Notes: generated from the letters alone by a model not told the origin. Shown: positions 45,628-54,299, counted from the first letter of the stretch. The stretch is DNA of 64,000 bases from Faecalibacterium sp. I3-3-33 (GCF_023347295.1 NZ_CP094469.1:1488001-1552000); one strand, 5' to 3'. Translations and numbers: made by a program.

Positions 45628-46050
45628 ATGAGCAAAGTAGCAATCGTATTCTGGAGCGCAACCGGCAACACCGAGACCATGGCAAACTGCATCGCCGAGG
45701 GCGCAGGCGCCAACGGCACCCTCGTGCCCTGCACCGAGATGACCCCCGCAAAGCTGGCAGAGTTTGATGTGGTGGCCTTTGGCTGCCCGGCTATGGGTGC
45801 AGAGCAGCTGGAGGAGAGCGAGTTCGAGCCCATGTTTGCTGCACTGGAAGGCTCCTTGAACGGCAAAAAGATCGCACTGTTCGGCTCCTACGGCTGGGGC
45901 GATGGCCAGTGGATGCGTGACTGGGCGCAGCGCGCGCAGGATGACGGCGCACAGCTGTTCAGCGAGGAAGGCCTCATCTGCAACGAAACGCCCGATGATG
46001 ATGTGCAGGCTGCCTGCCGTAAGCTGGGTGCAGATCTGGCCGCTTGGTAA
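45628..46050 (+). CDS. Flavodoxin
   Basis: This 140-residue FMN-binding electron carrier has the phosphate loop SATGNTETMA (about residue 9-18) and the FMN-flanking loops GCPAMG (about 57) and GSYGWGDG (about 90). It would replace ferredoxin when iron is scarce. AGAGGTAGAG precedes the ATG. The GTTAG-N6-CTAAC box at its start site, shared with the next transcription unit, suggests control by a metal-dependent DtxR-type repressor; this is inference. Confidence 0.93.
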   Translation: MSKVAIVFWSATGNTETMANCIAEGAGANGTLVPCTEMTPAKLAEFDVVAFGCPAMGAEQLEESEFEPMFAALEGSLNGKKIALFGSYGWGDGQWMRDWAQRAQDDGAQLFSEEGLICNETPDDDVQAACRKLGADLAAW

Positions 46051-46072
46051 GCTTTGCCGGGAAAGCACTCTC

Positions 46073-46101
46073 TTGACAAAAATGGTTTGCTGCGCTAAAC
46101 T
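46073..46101 (+). promoter_or_regulatory. Promoter of the YgbA_NO/DUF1540 unit
   Basis: TTGACA, a 17-bp spacer and TAAACT lie 23 bases after the flavodoxin stop. Confidence 0.78.
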
Positions 46102-46139
46102 ATAACTTGCCGTGTAACGGCATTTATATAGCGATAAAA

Positions 46140-46155
46140 GTTAGATAGTTCTAAC
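46140..46155. promoter_or_regulatory. GTTAG-N6-CTAAC box 3
   Basis: GTTAGATAGTTCTAAC is a perfect 6-4-6 dyad (GTTAGA/TCTAAC), about 35 bases downstream of the expected start. Confidence 0.6.
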
Positions 46156-46210
46156 ATTCATTAAGGATGCAGCAGCCTTTGCACAGAGTATCGTAACAAT
46201 GTAAAATTTG

Positions 46211-46256
46211 CGGCAGGGGAAAGCGGACGAACAATCCGGTAGCCCCTGCCGTTTTT
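46211..46256 (+). terminator. Flavodoxin-side terminator or attenuator before ygbA
   Basis: CGGCAGGGG pairs perfectly with CCCCTGCCG, followed by TTTTT. It lies between the promoter at 46073 and the genes, so it either attenuates them or ends a short RNA of about 150 nt. Confidence 0.85.
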
Positions 46257-46272
46257 GATAAAGGCGGTGTAT

Positions 46273-46371
46273 ATGGAAATGGCTGCGGCAATCAGTGTTA
46301 CGGTTGGCTTTGCGTTTTTACGCGGTGCAGTGCGCCGTGCTGCGCGCCGGTCTGGCCGTAAAAGAGAATAA
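46273..46371 (+). CDS. Putative small membrane peptide (32 aa)
   Basis: ATG 46273 is preceded by AAAGGCGGTG, one mismatch from an ideal Shine-Dalgarno. The peptide has one hydrophobic stretch (MAAAISVTVGFAFL) and an Arg/Lys-rich tail. It starts 17 bases after the attenuator hairpin and ends 25 bases before ygbA. I do not recognise a family. It may be a real small protein or a leader; the evidence is only the ribosome-binding site, amphipathic layout and position. Confidence 0.4.
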   Translation: MEMAAAISVTVGFAFLRGAVRRAARRSGRKRE

Positions 46372-46396
46372 GAAACGATCAGGAGGAACGGACCCG

Positions 46397-46756
46397 ATGC
46401 AGCAACCCCCAAAAAACTTGGATAAAAAGCGTGCAGATGAAAAACTGCTTGTCAGCGAGATGATCGCACTCTACTGCCGCAAACAGCACGATACCCCCAA
46501 AGGCGCTTTATGCCCGGAGTGCCAGCAGCTGCACGATTATGCGCTTGCACGCATCGAAAAGTGCCCGTTTATGGAAACAAAAACCTTCTGTTCCGCCTGT
46601 AAAGTCCATTGCTATAAACCGGAAATGCGGGAGAAGATCCGCGCTGTCATGCGCTGGGCAGGCCCGCGTATGCTGCCGGTGCACCCGGTATTGTCCATCA
46701 GGCATGTGGCGGTCACGCTCAAGTCCAAGCGGGAAGCCAAAAAGGCAAACGGATAA
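46397..46756 (+). CDS. YgbA_NO family (nitrous-oxide-stimulated promoter) protein
   Basis: This 119-residue cytoplasmic protein has the family's Cys pattern: CRKQH, CPECQQL, CPF..KTFCSACKVHCYKPEMREKI, suggesting a metal or Fe-S site. The family was named for nitrosative stress-responsive genes in enterobacteria; the biochemical role is poorly known. AGGAGGAAC lies 8 bases before ATG 46397. It is followed by a DUF1540 gene and preceded by the attenuator and box 3. Confidence 0.85.
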   Translation: MQQPPKNLDKKRADEKLLVSEMIALYCRKQHDTPKGALCPECQQLHDYALARIEKCPFMETKTFCSACKVHCYKPEMREKIRAVMRWAGPRMLPVHPVLSIRHVAVTLKSKREAKKANG

Positions 46757-46813
46757 AACCCATGTATAAACCTTCGCTCCACAGGGCAACCTATGGACAA
46801 AGAGGTGATAAGC

Positions 46814-46972
46814 ATGGAAAACATCGGCGTGACCTGTGATGTCTGCGCGTGCTGCCACAATGTGGACGGCTGCAAATGTGATCTGCCGCAGATCAAGGTG
46901 ACGGAGCAGTGCAGCTGCACCACTCAGCAGGTGGAGACCCCGCACTACTGCCAGAGCTACGAGGAAAAGTAA
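46814..46972 (+). CDS. DUF1540 Cys-rich protein (52 aa)
   Basis: The ORF encodes a 52-residue protein with the DUF1540 pattern: CDVCACCHNVDGCKCDLPQI near the N-terminus, then CSCTT and a final Cys, ten Cys in all. The family is small, probably metal binding, and of unknown function. AGAGGTGATAAGC precedes the ATG. It lies 57 bases after ygbA and ends 17 bases before a strong terminator, so the two are very likely co-transcribed. Confidence 0.8.
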   Translation: MENIGVTCDVCACCHNVDGCKCDLPQIKVTEQCSCTTQQVETPHYCQSYEEK

Positions 46973-46989
46973 GTTCCCACCAACGCAAA

Positions 46990-47036
46990 GCAGCCCCTGC
47001 CGGAGAGACCTTTCCGGCAGGGGCTGCTGCGTTTTA
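46990..47036. terminator. Bidirectional terminator between DUF1540 and the HAD gene
   Basis: A 15-bp perfect stem (GCAGCCCCTGCCGGA with TCCGGCAGGGGCTGC); TTTT follows on the plus strand and a weaker T tract on the minus strand. Confidence 0.88.
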
Positions 47037-47048
47037 CTGTATCAATAC

Positions 47049-47663
47049 TCAGCGCAGCGTCACGTTACAGGTGGCAAGGCTGCGGATCAGAGTTCCTACG
47101 CTGTCCTTCATCTGGATACCGGCAAATCCCAGCGCAAAGGCTGCCTGCACGTTTTCCAGCCTGTCGTCGATAAATACGCACTCGCTGGACTTCAGTTGAT
47201 ACTTCTTCAGCAGAGCCTTGTAGATCTGCGGGTCAGGCTTGTTTACCTGAACTTCACAGGAGGCTACGCCGCCGTCAAACTGGGCCAGCACGCCGCGCTC
47301 GGTCAGCAATTCCAGCACATCCTGCGGAATATTGCTCAGGTAATACACGCAATAGCCGTGGTTCTTCAGCCGCCGCACCAGTTCCAGCATCCGCAGACGC
47401 GGGCGCAGAATGTGCATCCAGTCGTCCAGCACGCCCTGCACCTCAAAGGCGCAGCCCTCGGCGCGGGCATGCTCCAGCATCCGCTGGTTGCCATCGTAGC
47501 GGGAAAGCTTGCCTGCATCCAGCAGCTGCCACTCCTCGCTGCCAAAGGTCAGGTCATAGACTTTTTCTTCCATTTCGGCGTTGCACAGCCGGTCTACAAG
47601 GTACGCCTTGGGGTCAAAATCCACCAGTACACCGCCGATATCAAAAATAATGCTTTTATACAT
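47049..47663 (-). CDS. HAD-superfamily phosphatase (YihX-like)
   Basis: This 204-residue hydrolase has motif I as FDIGGVLVDFD (about residue 6-16, with Asp as nucleophile), motif II in YYLSNIP (about 107), the motif III Lys in VNKPDPQIY (about 150) and motif IV in CVFIDDRLENV (about 175). The motif I variant without DxD is common in the YihX/epoxide-hydrolase-like subgroup, often sugar phosphatases. I chose ATG 47663 as the canonical MYKSIIFDIGG start. The substrate is unknown. Confidence 0.85.
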   Translation of the reverse strand: MYKSIIFDIGGVLVDFDPKAYLVDRLCNAEMEEKVYDLTFGSEEWQLLDAGKLSRYDGNQRMLEHARAEGCAFEVQGVLDDWMHILRPRLRMLELVRRLKNHGYCVYYLSNIPQDVLELLTERGVLAQFDGGVASCEVQVNKPDPQIYKALLKKYQLKSSECVFIDDRLENVQAAFALGFAGIQMKDSVGTLIRSLATCNVTLR

Positions 47664-47710
47664 AACTGCTGCCTCGCTTGTTTTGGATATATTTCTCAGA
47701 TATTTTCCAT

Positions 47711-47733
47711 AGTATACCACAACCGGGTGGGTG
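47711..47733 (-). promoter_or_regulatory. Possible HAD gene promoter
   Basis: TATACT on the minus strand about 48 bases before the gene; no good -35 at the proper distance. Confidence 0.35.
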
Positions 47734-47800
47734 CTTTCCACCCCTTTTGGCATAGAAAATGCCGCCCCGGCGTATGCTGTGACAGAAAGGGGAGAGCGCT

Positions 47801-48094
47801 GTGACGATCCAGGAATTGTGCGAGAAGGAGGTCGTTCAGCTGGAGCAGGGGGTGTGCCTTGGCCGTGCGGACGATCTGGAGTTTGACCCCGCAACGGCGC
47901 AGCTGCAATGCCTGATCTTGCTGGGCAGGCCGCGGCTGCTGGGGCTGCTGGGTCGGGATGAGAGCCTGACCATCCCGTGGCAGGAGATCGAAACAATCGG
48001 CACAGACGCAATTCTGGTGCATACTGCTGTGCCAAAAGCACCGGCAGCACCTCACGGCTTCTGGCAGCAGCTGCGGGCAAAGCTGGGTCTGTGA
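47801..48094 (+). CDS. YlmC/YmxH-family PRC-barrel protein
   Basis: This 97-residue protein has the small beta-barrel pattern of the PRC-barrel YlmC/YmxH family (LCEKEVVQLEQGVCLGRADDLEFD, split as KEVV and LGRADDLEFD; later IPWQEIETIGTDAILV). In Bacillus and Clostridium these proteins are linked to sporulation. The start is GTG 47801 with AAGGGGAG upstream. It is divergent from the HAD gene and stands alone before the LTA-synthase-like gene. Its role in a presumed non-sporulating host is unclear. Confidence 0.8.
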   Translation: MTIQELCEKEVVQLEQGVCLGRADDLEFDPATAQLQCLILLGRPRLLGLLGRDESLTIPWQEIETIGTDAILVHTAVPKAPAAPHGFWQQLRAKLGL

Positions 48095-48147
48095 AAAATA
48101 GGGGAATATTTTGAAAAATCAAACACGAATTTTTGTAAAATCATGAA

Positions 48148-48175
48148 TGGACATTTTCGGCAAAATGACTATAAT
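48148..48175 (+). promoter_or_regulatory. Promoter of the LTA-synthase-like gene
   Basis: TGGACA, a 16-bp spacer and a perfect TATAAT. Confidence 0.72.
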
Positions 48176-48249
48176 AGGCACGAAAGGCTTGTGCAAATAG
48201 CACAGCCACTTTGGAAATAGGGTTCGGGACGTGGAAAGGAATATCGACT

Positions 48250-50187
48250 ATGAAAACATCCAAACCGCTGTTGACCCTGCGGATGCTCTTCCCGGCGGCA
48301 GCTTCTCTTATCGTGCTGCTGCTGGGCGAGTGGATCGCGCGCGGGTCGCTGACCGCTGATACCTTTATCAGCTTTATTTTTCCCCATTTCGGGGCGTATC
48401 TGCTGGCATGGCTGCTGCTGTTTCTGGTGTGGGAACTGCTGGACTGGGTGCTGCGCATCCCGCCGCTTGCTACGCTGGGTATGGCCGTTCTGGGCTGTGC
48501 GCCCTGCGCAGTAAACTTCTATACCATGCAGCTGCGAGGTGAGCCCTTTCTGCCGTGGGACCTGATGCAGGTGTCTGAGGCCGCCGGTGTGGCCTCTGCT
48601 GCCGGGCTCAAGCTGCAGACCAGCATGGTGGTCTCTATTGTGCTGGTACTGGCACTGACGGTGGCAAGCTTCTTTGTTTACCGCGGGCGGCTGCGCCAGC
48701 GCTGGCTGCCAAGGCTTGCGGGCAGCGGCGCTTCGGCAGCGGCGCTATGCCTACTGGTGTTTGGCGTTTACTTACAGCCCGCCGTCACGCAGGTTTTGGG
48801 CATCACGCCGGACGCGTGGATGCAGGATCGCTACTACCGCTACTACGGTGTACTTACCGGTTTTATGACCAACCTCACCAATTTGGAGATCGACAAGCCC
48901 GAGGGCTACTCGGAACAGGCAGTGGACGATATTCTGGATAACGTAGCCGAGAGCGAGAAATTCTCTACCGGCCCCATGTATGCGGGCAGCTATGCCGTCA
49001 CTACCCCCAAGGAGGAGCAGGCAAAGCAGCCTACCATTATTTATGTGATGGACGAGTCCTACTGGGATGTTTCTGAGCTGGAACAGTACGGCATCACCTT
49101 TGATACCGATGTATCGCAGAACCTCCACGCTCTGCAGCAGACCAGCGCCTACGGCAGGGCATACAGCCCCAGTTTTGGCGGCGGCACCTGTGACGTGGAA
49201 TTTGAAGCGCTGACCGGCTACTCCGTGTCCTTCCTGCCCAGCGGCAGCAAGCCCTACCAGCAGCACGTCACAAAGCCCATGTTCGCCCTGCCCAATTACC
49301 TCAAGCTCAAGGGCTACCAGACCGCTGCGGTGCACTGCTTCTGGGCAAAATACTGGAGCCGCGATAAGGCCTACCCCAACCTCGGCTTCAGCGATTTTAT
49401 CAGTCTGGAAGATATGCACGGCGTGACCAAGGTGCGCAAGCACTACTGGACCAGCGGCCTTGTGACCGATGACTCCATGGCCGACCAGATCATTCAGCAG
49501 TACGAGAAGATGAGCACTTCCTCTGATAAGCCCATCTTCCTGCACGCGGTCACCATGCAGAACCATACCAATTATAATAGGGATAACTACCCGGACGATG
49601 AGCGGGTGCACGTTGTATCCCACCCGGTGGGGCTCAAGAGCAGCACCGTGGGCGCGCTGGAAGATTTCGCTACCGGCATCCGGGATGCAGACGCCATGCT
49701 GGGCAAGCTGACGGCGTATTTCTCTCAGGTGGACGAGCCGGTCATTCTGGTGTTCTGGGGCGACCATTATAACCCCATCGATTCCAACTACGATGTCTAC
49801 ACCACCACCGGCTACGCTAGCGGCTCCAGCACTGACCCCCGTCTGCACCAGACCACGCTGCTGATGTGGTCGAATTACAGCCAGCAGCAGGTGGACTTTG
49901 GCACCATTGCCGCCTACGATATCTCCCCGGTGATGATGGAGCTGTTTGGGCTGGAGCAGCCGCTGTACTTCCAGTTCCTCAACCGGCAGCTGCGGGTTGC
50001 CAGCCGCAGCTGCACCCGCGGCACCACCATGAACCTGGACGGCACCACCACCCAGCAGCCCACGGAGTTCCAGCAGCGCTGGACGAACGAGCACTGGATG
50101 CTGCAATACGACCTGATGTTCGGCAAGGGATACGCCCTCAACCGCATGGGTGTTGCGGGCCTGAGCGGGATGAATACGGGCAAATAA
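48250..50187 (+). CDS. LTA synthase family protein (membrane sulfatase-fold enzyme)
   Basis: This 645-residue protein has about five N-terminal membrane segments (to about residue 185) and an extracellular sulfatase-fold domain. The metal-site Glu region is IIYVMDESYWD (about 262). The nucleophile Thr is probably in FGGGTCDVEFEALTG (about residue 313), and the Asp-His metal ligands are in FWGDHYNP (about 503). LtaS-type enzymes polymerise glycerol phosphate from phosphatidylglycerol. I chose ATG 48250 with GAAAGGA upstream. Whether it makes lipoteichoic acid or decorates another glycan with phosphoglycerol is open. Confidence 0.87.
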   Translation: MKTSKPLLTLRMLFPAAASLIVLLLGEWIARGSLTADTFISFIFPHFGAYLLAWLLLFLVWELLDWVLRIPPLATLGMAVLGCAPCAVNFYTMQLRGEPFLPWDLMQVSEAAGVASAAGLKLQTSMVVSIVLVLALTVASFFVYRGRLRQRWLPRLAGSGASAAALCLLVFGVYLQPAVTQVLGITPDAWMQDRYYRYYGVLTGFMTNLTNLEIDKPEGYSEQAVDDILDNVAESEKFSTGPMYAGSYAVTTPKEEQAKQPTIIYVMDESYWDVSELEQYGITFDTDVSQNLHALQQTSAYGRAYSPSFGGGTCDVEFEALTGYSVSFLPSGSKPYQQHVTKPMFALPNYLKLKGYQTAAVHCFWAKYWSRDKAYPNLGFSDFISLEDMHGVTKVRKHYWTSGLVTDDSMADQIIQQYEKMSTSSDKPIFLHAVTMQNHTNYNRDNYPDDERVHVVSHPVGLKSSTVGALEDFATGIRDADAMLGKLTAYFSQVDEPVILVFWGDHYNPIDSNYDVYTTTGYASGSSTDPRLHQTTLLMWSNYSQQQVDFGTIAAYDISPVMMELFGLEQPLYFQFLNRQLRVASRSCTRGTTMNLDGTTTQQPTEFQQRWTNEHWMLQYDLMFGKGYALNRMGVAGLSGMNTGK

Positions 50188-50230
50188 GAGAAAAAACAAG
50201 GAATTCTTTATACAAAACAGAGAAAACTAC

Positions 50231-50259
50231 TTGCAACCGCATTCTTTTTGTGCTATTAT
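50231..50259 (+). promoter_or_regulatory. rpsB-tsf promoter
   Basis: TTGCAA, a 17-bp spacer and TATTAT with extended TGC. A GC-rich leader of about 125 nt with inverted repeats (for example CGGTAC..GTACCG at 50322-50340) follows, possibly an S2 autoregulatory leader. Confidence 0.78.
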
Positions 50260-50388
50260 AACAAAGCATTACACACGCATCACTATGCCCTTTTGTGCCC
50301 TTTTGGGTTGAGGGCAGTCCGCCGGTACCCGATGTACCGTGCAGATCACGGTGTGCGGAGGCAAAACAATATCTGGAGGTATTTTATT

Positions 50389-51111
50389 ATGGCAGTCGTT
50401 TCTATGAAGCAGCTTCTCGAGGCAGGTGTGCACTTCGGTCACCAGACCCGCCGCTGGAACCCCAAGATGGCTAAGTACATCTTCACCGAGCGCAATGGTA
50501 TCTATATCATTGACCTGCAGAAGACCGTGAAGAAGCTGGACGAGGCTTACAACTACGTGAAGGAAGTTGCAGCTGAGGGCGGCGACATCCTGTTCGTCGG
50601 CACCAAGAAGCAGGCTCAGGAGTCCATCCGTGACGAGGCTCTGCGCTGCGGCATGCACTACGTCAACGCTCGTTGGCTGGGCGGCATGATGACCAACTTC
50701 CGCACCATCCGTAAGCGTATCGACCGTATGGATCAGCTGGCTAAGATGAAGGAGAACGGCACCTTCGAGCTGCTGCCCAAGAAGGAAGTTGCTAAGCTGG
50801 AGCTGGAGATGGAGAAGCTGGACAAGTACCTGGGCGGTGTCAAGAACATGAAGACCCTGCCGAAGGCTATGTTCATCGTCGATCCTCACAAGGAGCGCAT
50901 CGCTGTTGCTGAGGCCCGCAAGCTGAACATCCCCATCGTTGCTATCGTTGATACCAACTGCAACCCCGATGAGATCGACTACGTGATCCCCGGCAACGAC
51001 GACGCTATCCGCGCTGTCAAGCTGATCGCCGGCGCTATGGCTGACGCTGTGCTGGAAGGCAAGCAGGGCAACCAGGAAGCCGCTCCCGCCGAGGACGCAG
51101 CAAACGCCTGA
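50389..51111 (+). CDS. rpsB: 30S ribosomal protein S2
   Basis: This 240-residue ribosomal protein starts [20 protein letters not shown] and has the conserved [11 protein letters not shown] and [18 protein letters not shown] stretches (here [18 protein letters not shown]). TGGAGG lies 10 bases before ATG 50389; an in-frame ATG 141 bases upstream lies on the promoter and is excluded. It is followed 48 bases later by tsf, the standard pair. The C-terminal tail is Ala/Glu-rich. Confidence 0.98.
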   Translation: MAVVSMKQLLEAGVHFGHQTRRWNPKMAKYIFTERNGIYIIDLQKTVKKLDEAYNYVKEVAAEGGDILFVGTKKQAQESIRDEALRCGMHYVNARWLGGMMTNFRTIRKRIDRMDQLAKMKENGTFELLPKKEVAKLELEMEKLDKYLGGVKNMKTLPKAMFIVDPHKERIAVAEARKLNIPIVAIVDTNCNPDEIDYVIPGNDDAIRAVKLIAGAMADAVLEGKQGNQEAAPAEDAANA

Positions 51112-51159
51112 TTTCCCATTCCGCAACCAATCAAATAACGTGTAAGGGAGAAAACAAAA

Positions 51160-52083
51160 ATGGCTATTTCTGCAAAGGACGTTATGGAACTGCGCAAGCA
51201 GACCGACTGCGGCATGATGGAGTGCAAGAAGGCTCTGACCGAGGCTGACGGCAACTTCGAGAAGGCAATCGAGATCCTGCGCGAGCGTGGTCTGGCTACC
51301 GCCGCCAAGAAGGCAAGCCGCGTTGCTGCCGAGGGTATGGTCTACGCTGACTACTGCCCCGCTTGCAAGGTCGGTGTTGTCATCGAGGTCAACGCTGAGA
51401 CCGACTTCGTTGCCAAGAACGACAAGTTCGTTGACTTCGTCAAGGAGGCCACCAAGGTCATCATGAAGCAGAACCCCGCTGATGTCGAGGCTCTGATGGC
51501 ATGCAAGACCGAGTCTGGCGAGACCGTTGACGAGGCTCTGAAGAACCTGATCCTGGTCATCAAGGAGAACATCAAGGTTCGCCGCTTCACCCGTTACGAG
51601 GGCGTCTGCTCTGCATACGTCCACGGCGGCGGCACCCACGGCATTCTGGTCAACTTCGAGACCACCAACGACATCGACGCTAAGGACGAGTTCGTTGCTT
51701 ACGGCAAGGACATCGCTATGCAGGTCGCTGCTGCGAACCCCGGCTACGTCGACGAGGCTTCTGTCCCCGCCGAGGTCGTGGCTAAGGAGAAGGAGATCAT
51801 GCTGGCTCAGATGGCTCAGGATCCCAAGACCGCTAACAAGCCTGAGGCTGTGAAGGAGAAGATGATCGAGGGCAAGATCAAGAAGTTCTTCAAGGAGAAC
51901 TGCCTGGTCGATCAGGAGTTCGTCAAGGACGGCGACCTGACCGTTGCTCAGTACACCGCTAAGGTCGCTAAGGATCTGGGCGGCGAGATCAAGATCGTCA
52001 AGTTCGCCCGCTTTGTCAAGGGCGAGGGTCTGGAGAAGCGTGCTGACGACTTCGCATCTGAAGTTGCAAGCATGGTGAAGTAA
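51160..52083 (+). CDS. tsf: Elongation factor Ts
   Basis: This 307-residue nucleotide-exchange factor recycles EF-Tu. The N-terminal UBA-like domain is LRKQTDCGMMECKKALTEAD (about 11-30), followed by the TDFVAKND motif (about 81) that displaces magnesium on EF-Tu. AAGGGAG precedes the ATG. It ends at a strong terminator. Confidence 0.98.
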   Translation: MAISAKDVMELRKQTDCGMMECKKALTEADGNFEKAIEILRERGLATAAKKASRVAAEGMVYADYCPACKVGVVIEVNAETDFVAKNDKFVDFVKEATKVIMKQNPADVEALMACKTESGETVDEALKNLILVIKENIKVRRFTRYEGVCSAYVHGGGTHGILVNFETTNDIDAKDEFVAYGKDIAMQVAAANPGYVDEASVPAEVVAKEKEIMLAQMAQDPKTANKPEAVKEKMIEGKIKKFFKENCLVDQEFVKDGDLTVAQYTAKVAKDLGGEIKIVKFARFVKGEGLEKRADDFASEVASMVK

Positions 52084-52103
52084 TTTAAACTTCCAAAGAC
52101 AAA

Positions 52104-52147
52104 AGGGGAGCCGCAGTACCTGTAACAGGGGGCTGCGGCTCCTTTTT
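52104..52147 (+). terminator. rpsB-tsf terminator
   Basis: AGCCGCAG pairs with CTGCGGCT with GGG/CC closing pairs, followed by TTTTT. Confidence 0.92.
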
Positions 52148-52157
52148 GTATGTTTGT

Positions 52158-52200
52158 GAAAATGCAAATACCGGGCAGCCCGCAGACTGCCCGGTATTGC
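52158..52200 (-). terminator. Terminator of the GDPD gene
   Basis: ATACCGGGCAG pairs perfectly with CTGCCCGGTAT; the minus-strand tail is TTTGCATTTT. Confidence 0.82.
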
Positions 52201-52217
52201 TATAAAAAGTTTTTTGT

Positions 52218-54170
52218 TTATGCTTCGTCCAAAACTTCTTTGGGATCCTCAATGGCGTCCTCGATCGTCTCCTCTACATCCATCGTTTCTTCAGCGTCCG
52301 GTGCAGCGAACAGTTCCTGGATCTGATCCCGCAGCCAGAGCAGACGGTTATCCAGTGCCTTGTCCCGTGCCAGCAGCGGTGCAATGATCTCGGGCTTGTC
52401 AGTGATCAGGTCATCCACGCCCAGCTGCAGCAGCTTTTCGGCATCCTGCTGACGGTTGATGGTCCATGCGGAGATGGTCTTGCCGCGCAGATGGATCTGC
52501 TGCACCATACCGGCGGTGATAAAGGTCGATTCCACACTGAAAAAGTCTGCGGCGGGCAGGTCATAGTATGTGCCCACGCCCAGCGCAAGAATATACCCGG
52601 TAGTAATGTCTGGGTCCAGTTCCTTCACCTTGCACAGGGTCTCGTAGCTCTGGGAGGTGACCACGCAGTCTGCACCGTAATCGTATGCGTGGATCAGACG
52701 CACCGTTTCAGACTCCAATGTTGGCGTAAAGGTGCTGGGCTTGATCTCAATGTTCAGCTCTGCCTTACCCTTGCACAGTGCCAGAATCTCTTCCAGCGTT
52801 GGAATATAAATGCCTGTAAACTGCCGATGGAACCAGCGTCCGGCATCCAGCTGCTGCACCTGTGCATAGGTCAGGTCGTAGATGTTGGCGTTGTAGCCGG
52901 TGCACCGGCGCAGGCTGGTGTCGTGGGTCACCACGGCTACGCCATCAGAGGTCATCTGCACGTCCAGCTCAATGCGGGGACTGCCATCTTCCAGCGCGGC
53001 CTCGAAGGCAGCCATGGTATTTTCCGGTGCACGGGAAGAGTAGCCCCGGTGGTAGGTGATCACCGGGTCGGCAAGGCCCAGAACGCTTTGCAGCGGCTGC
53101 GTTTGCGGGAACAGCAGATATACCGCTGCCACGCCGCAGGTGACCAGTGCGGCGCAGGCCATCATCCCGGCCAGTACCGTCTGCTCACGGTGCAGGGCAG
53201 GGAGCACACCGGAAACAATCGGCTGCGCTGTATCGGACTGTCGGATCACTTCATACAGTGCGTCCGTAAGCGTGCTCTGCGCTGCCGTCATGGTACAGTC
53301 CATGAGCAGGCAAAGGAACGGTAGCTCGATCAGCAGCGCCGCACGGGAAAGCGCCAGCAGGGCAGCAGTGCTGGCAAAGCCGACACCAAGGATGACACAA
53401 TAGAACAGCGCTGCTCCGCACAGCAGCATCAGCCCGGTGCGCGCAGCTGCGGTCAGCATCCAGCGCAGTGCCAGTGCAAGCAGCTGCCCGGCGCGGCTGC
53501 GCAAAATGTGCAGGCTCTCTACAAACGCACAGCCAAAGCTTTTGCGTTCCAACAGGAATTTTGGCAGCACCACAAGCCCGTCCAGCAGCAGCGCCAGCAC
53601 ACAAAGCACCGCAAGAGTAAATAGAAAACGATTGGTAGCATGCGCTTTCAGCAGCCCCCAGAGATATTCCGGCACGGCAAACTGGGTCAGATGGTTTGCC
53701 GCCAGAAAAAAGTCCGTCAGCGGGATCAGGGCAACGCCATACAGCAGCAGCGGGAGGTTCTGCGGCAGAAACACCCGCACAAGGCTGCAAAAGGCGTCCC
53801 GGAACACCACCCTTGCCCGCAGCGGTTCCCCGTGCCGTATCCGTGTCAGCAGCTGCAGCATCGTGGCGATTTCATACAGGCTCCAGAAGGCTGCCAGTAC
53901 CGCCAGCACAGCAATGCACCCGATAATGGCAGGGGAGGCAAAGATGTGGGATGCGGTCTTGTTGTTGAGGTAGCGGATGGGCGCGAACCGCAGCGTCAGC
54001 GCCCAGATCAGCTGCAACGCCGGTACGAGCAGGAGGTTTGTCAGTACCTTATAAAACAACAGAAAAAGCAGAAATACCCGCCCCTTTGGCGAAAGCAGGG
54101 AACGGGCAGCATCGTGTAGGGAACGGTAGATCTGCTCCTGCTGCCGGAGCTTGGCAGAGAATCGCTTCAA
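52218..54170 (-). CDS. Membrane glycerophosphodiester phosphodiesterase (GDPD with N-terminal membrane domain)
   Basis: This protein of about 650 residues has some seven hydrophobic segments in its first 350 residues (the GPDPase membrane domain) and then a catalytic GDPD domain: the catalytic His/Arg motif HRGYSSRAPENTMAAF, metal ligands in ELDVQMTSDGVAVVTHDTSLRR, and EIKPSTF. It would cleave glycerophosphodiesters, perhaps from phospholipid or teichoic-acid turnover. The acidic C-terminal tail is of low complexity. The start is uncertain: TTG 54170 has AAAGAGG upstream, whereas TTG 54257 has no Shine-Dalgarno and lies about 8 bases after the expected transcription start. Confidence 0.88.
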   Translation of the reverse strand: MKRFSAKLRQQEQIYRSLHDAARSLLSPKGRVFLLFLLFYKVLTNLLLVPALQLIWALTLRFAPIRYLNNKTASHIFASPAIIGCIAVLAVLAAFWSLYEIATMLQLLTRIRHGEPLRARVVFRDAFCSLVRVFLPQNLPLLLYGVALIPLTDFFLAANHLTQFAVPEYLWGLLKAHATNRFLFTLAVLCVLALLLDGLVVLPKFLLERKSFGCAFVESLHILRSRAGQLLALALRWMLTAAARTGLMLLCGAALFYCVILGVGFASTAALLALSRAALLIELPFLCLLMDCTMTAAQSTLTDALYEVIRQSDTAQPIVSGVLPALHREQTVLAGMMACAALVTCGVAAVYLLFPQTQPLQSVLGLADPVITYHRGYSSRAPENTMAAFEAALEDGSPRIELDVQMTSDGVAVVTHDTSLRRCTGYNANIYDLTYAQVQQLDAGRWFHRQFTGIYIPTLEEILALCKGKAELNIEIKPSTFTPTLESETVRLIHAYDYGADCVVTSQSYETLCKVKELDPDITTGYILALGVGTYYDLPAADFFSVESTFITAGMVQQIHLRGKTISAWTINRQQDAEKLLQLGVDDLITDKPEIIAPLLARDKALDNRLLWLRDQIQELFAAPDAEETMDVEETIEDAIEDPKEVLDEA

Positions 54171-54271
54171 AATAGCTTCAACCTCTTTTTCATTTTTGCC
54201 GGGCTTTTCGCGTGCACTGTGCACCGCATGGATACAGTTTGGCAGACTGCCCGGCAATTATGATTTTTAAT

Positions 54272-54299
54272 ATTTTAATATAGTGTAACATAAACGCAA
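54272..54299 (-). promoter_or_regulatory. GDPD promoter
   Basis: TTGCGT, a 16-bp spacer and TAAAAT on the minus strand. Confidence 0.6.
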
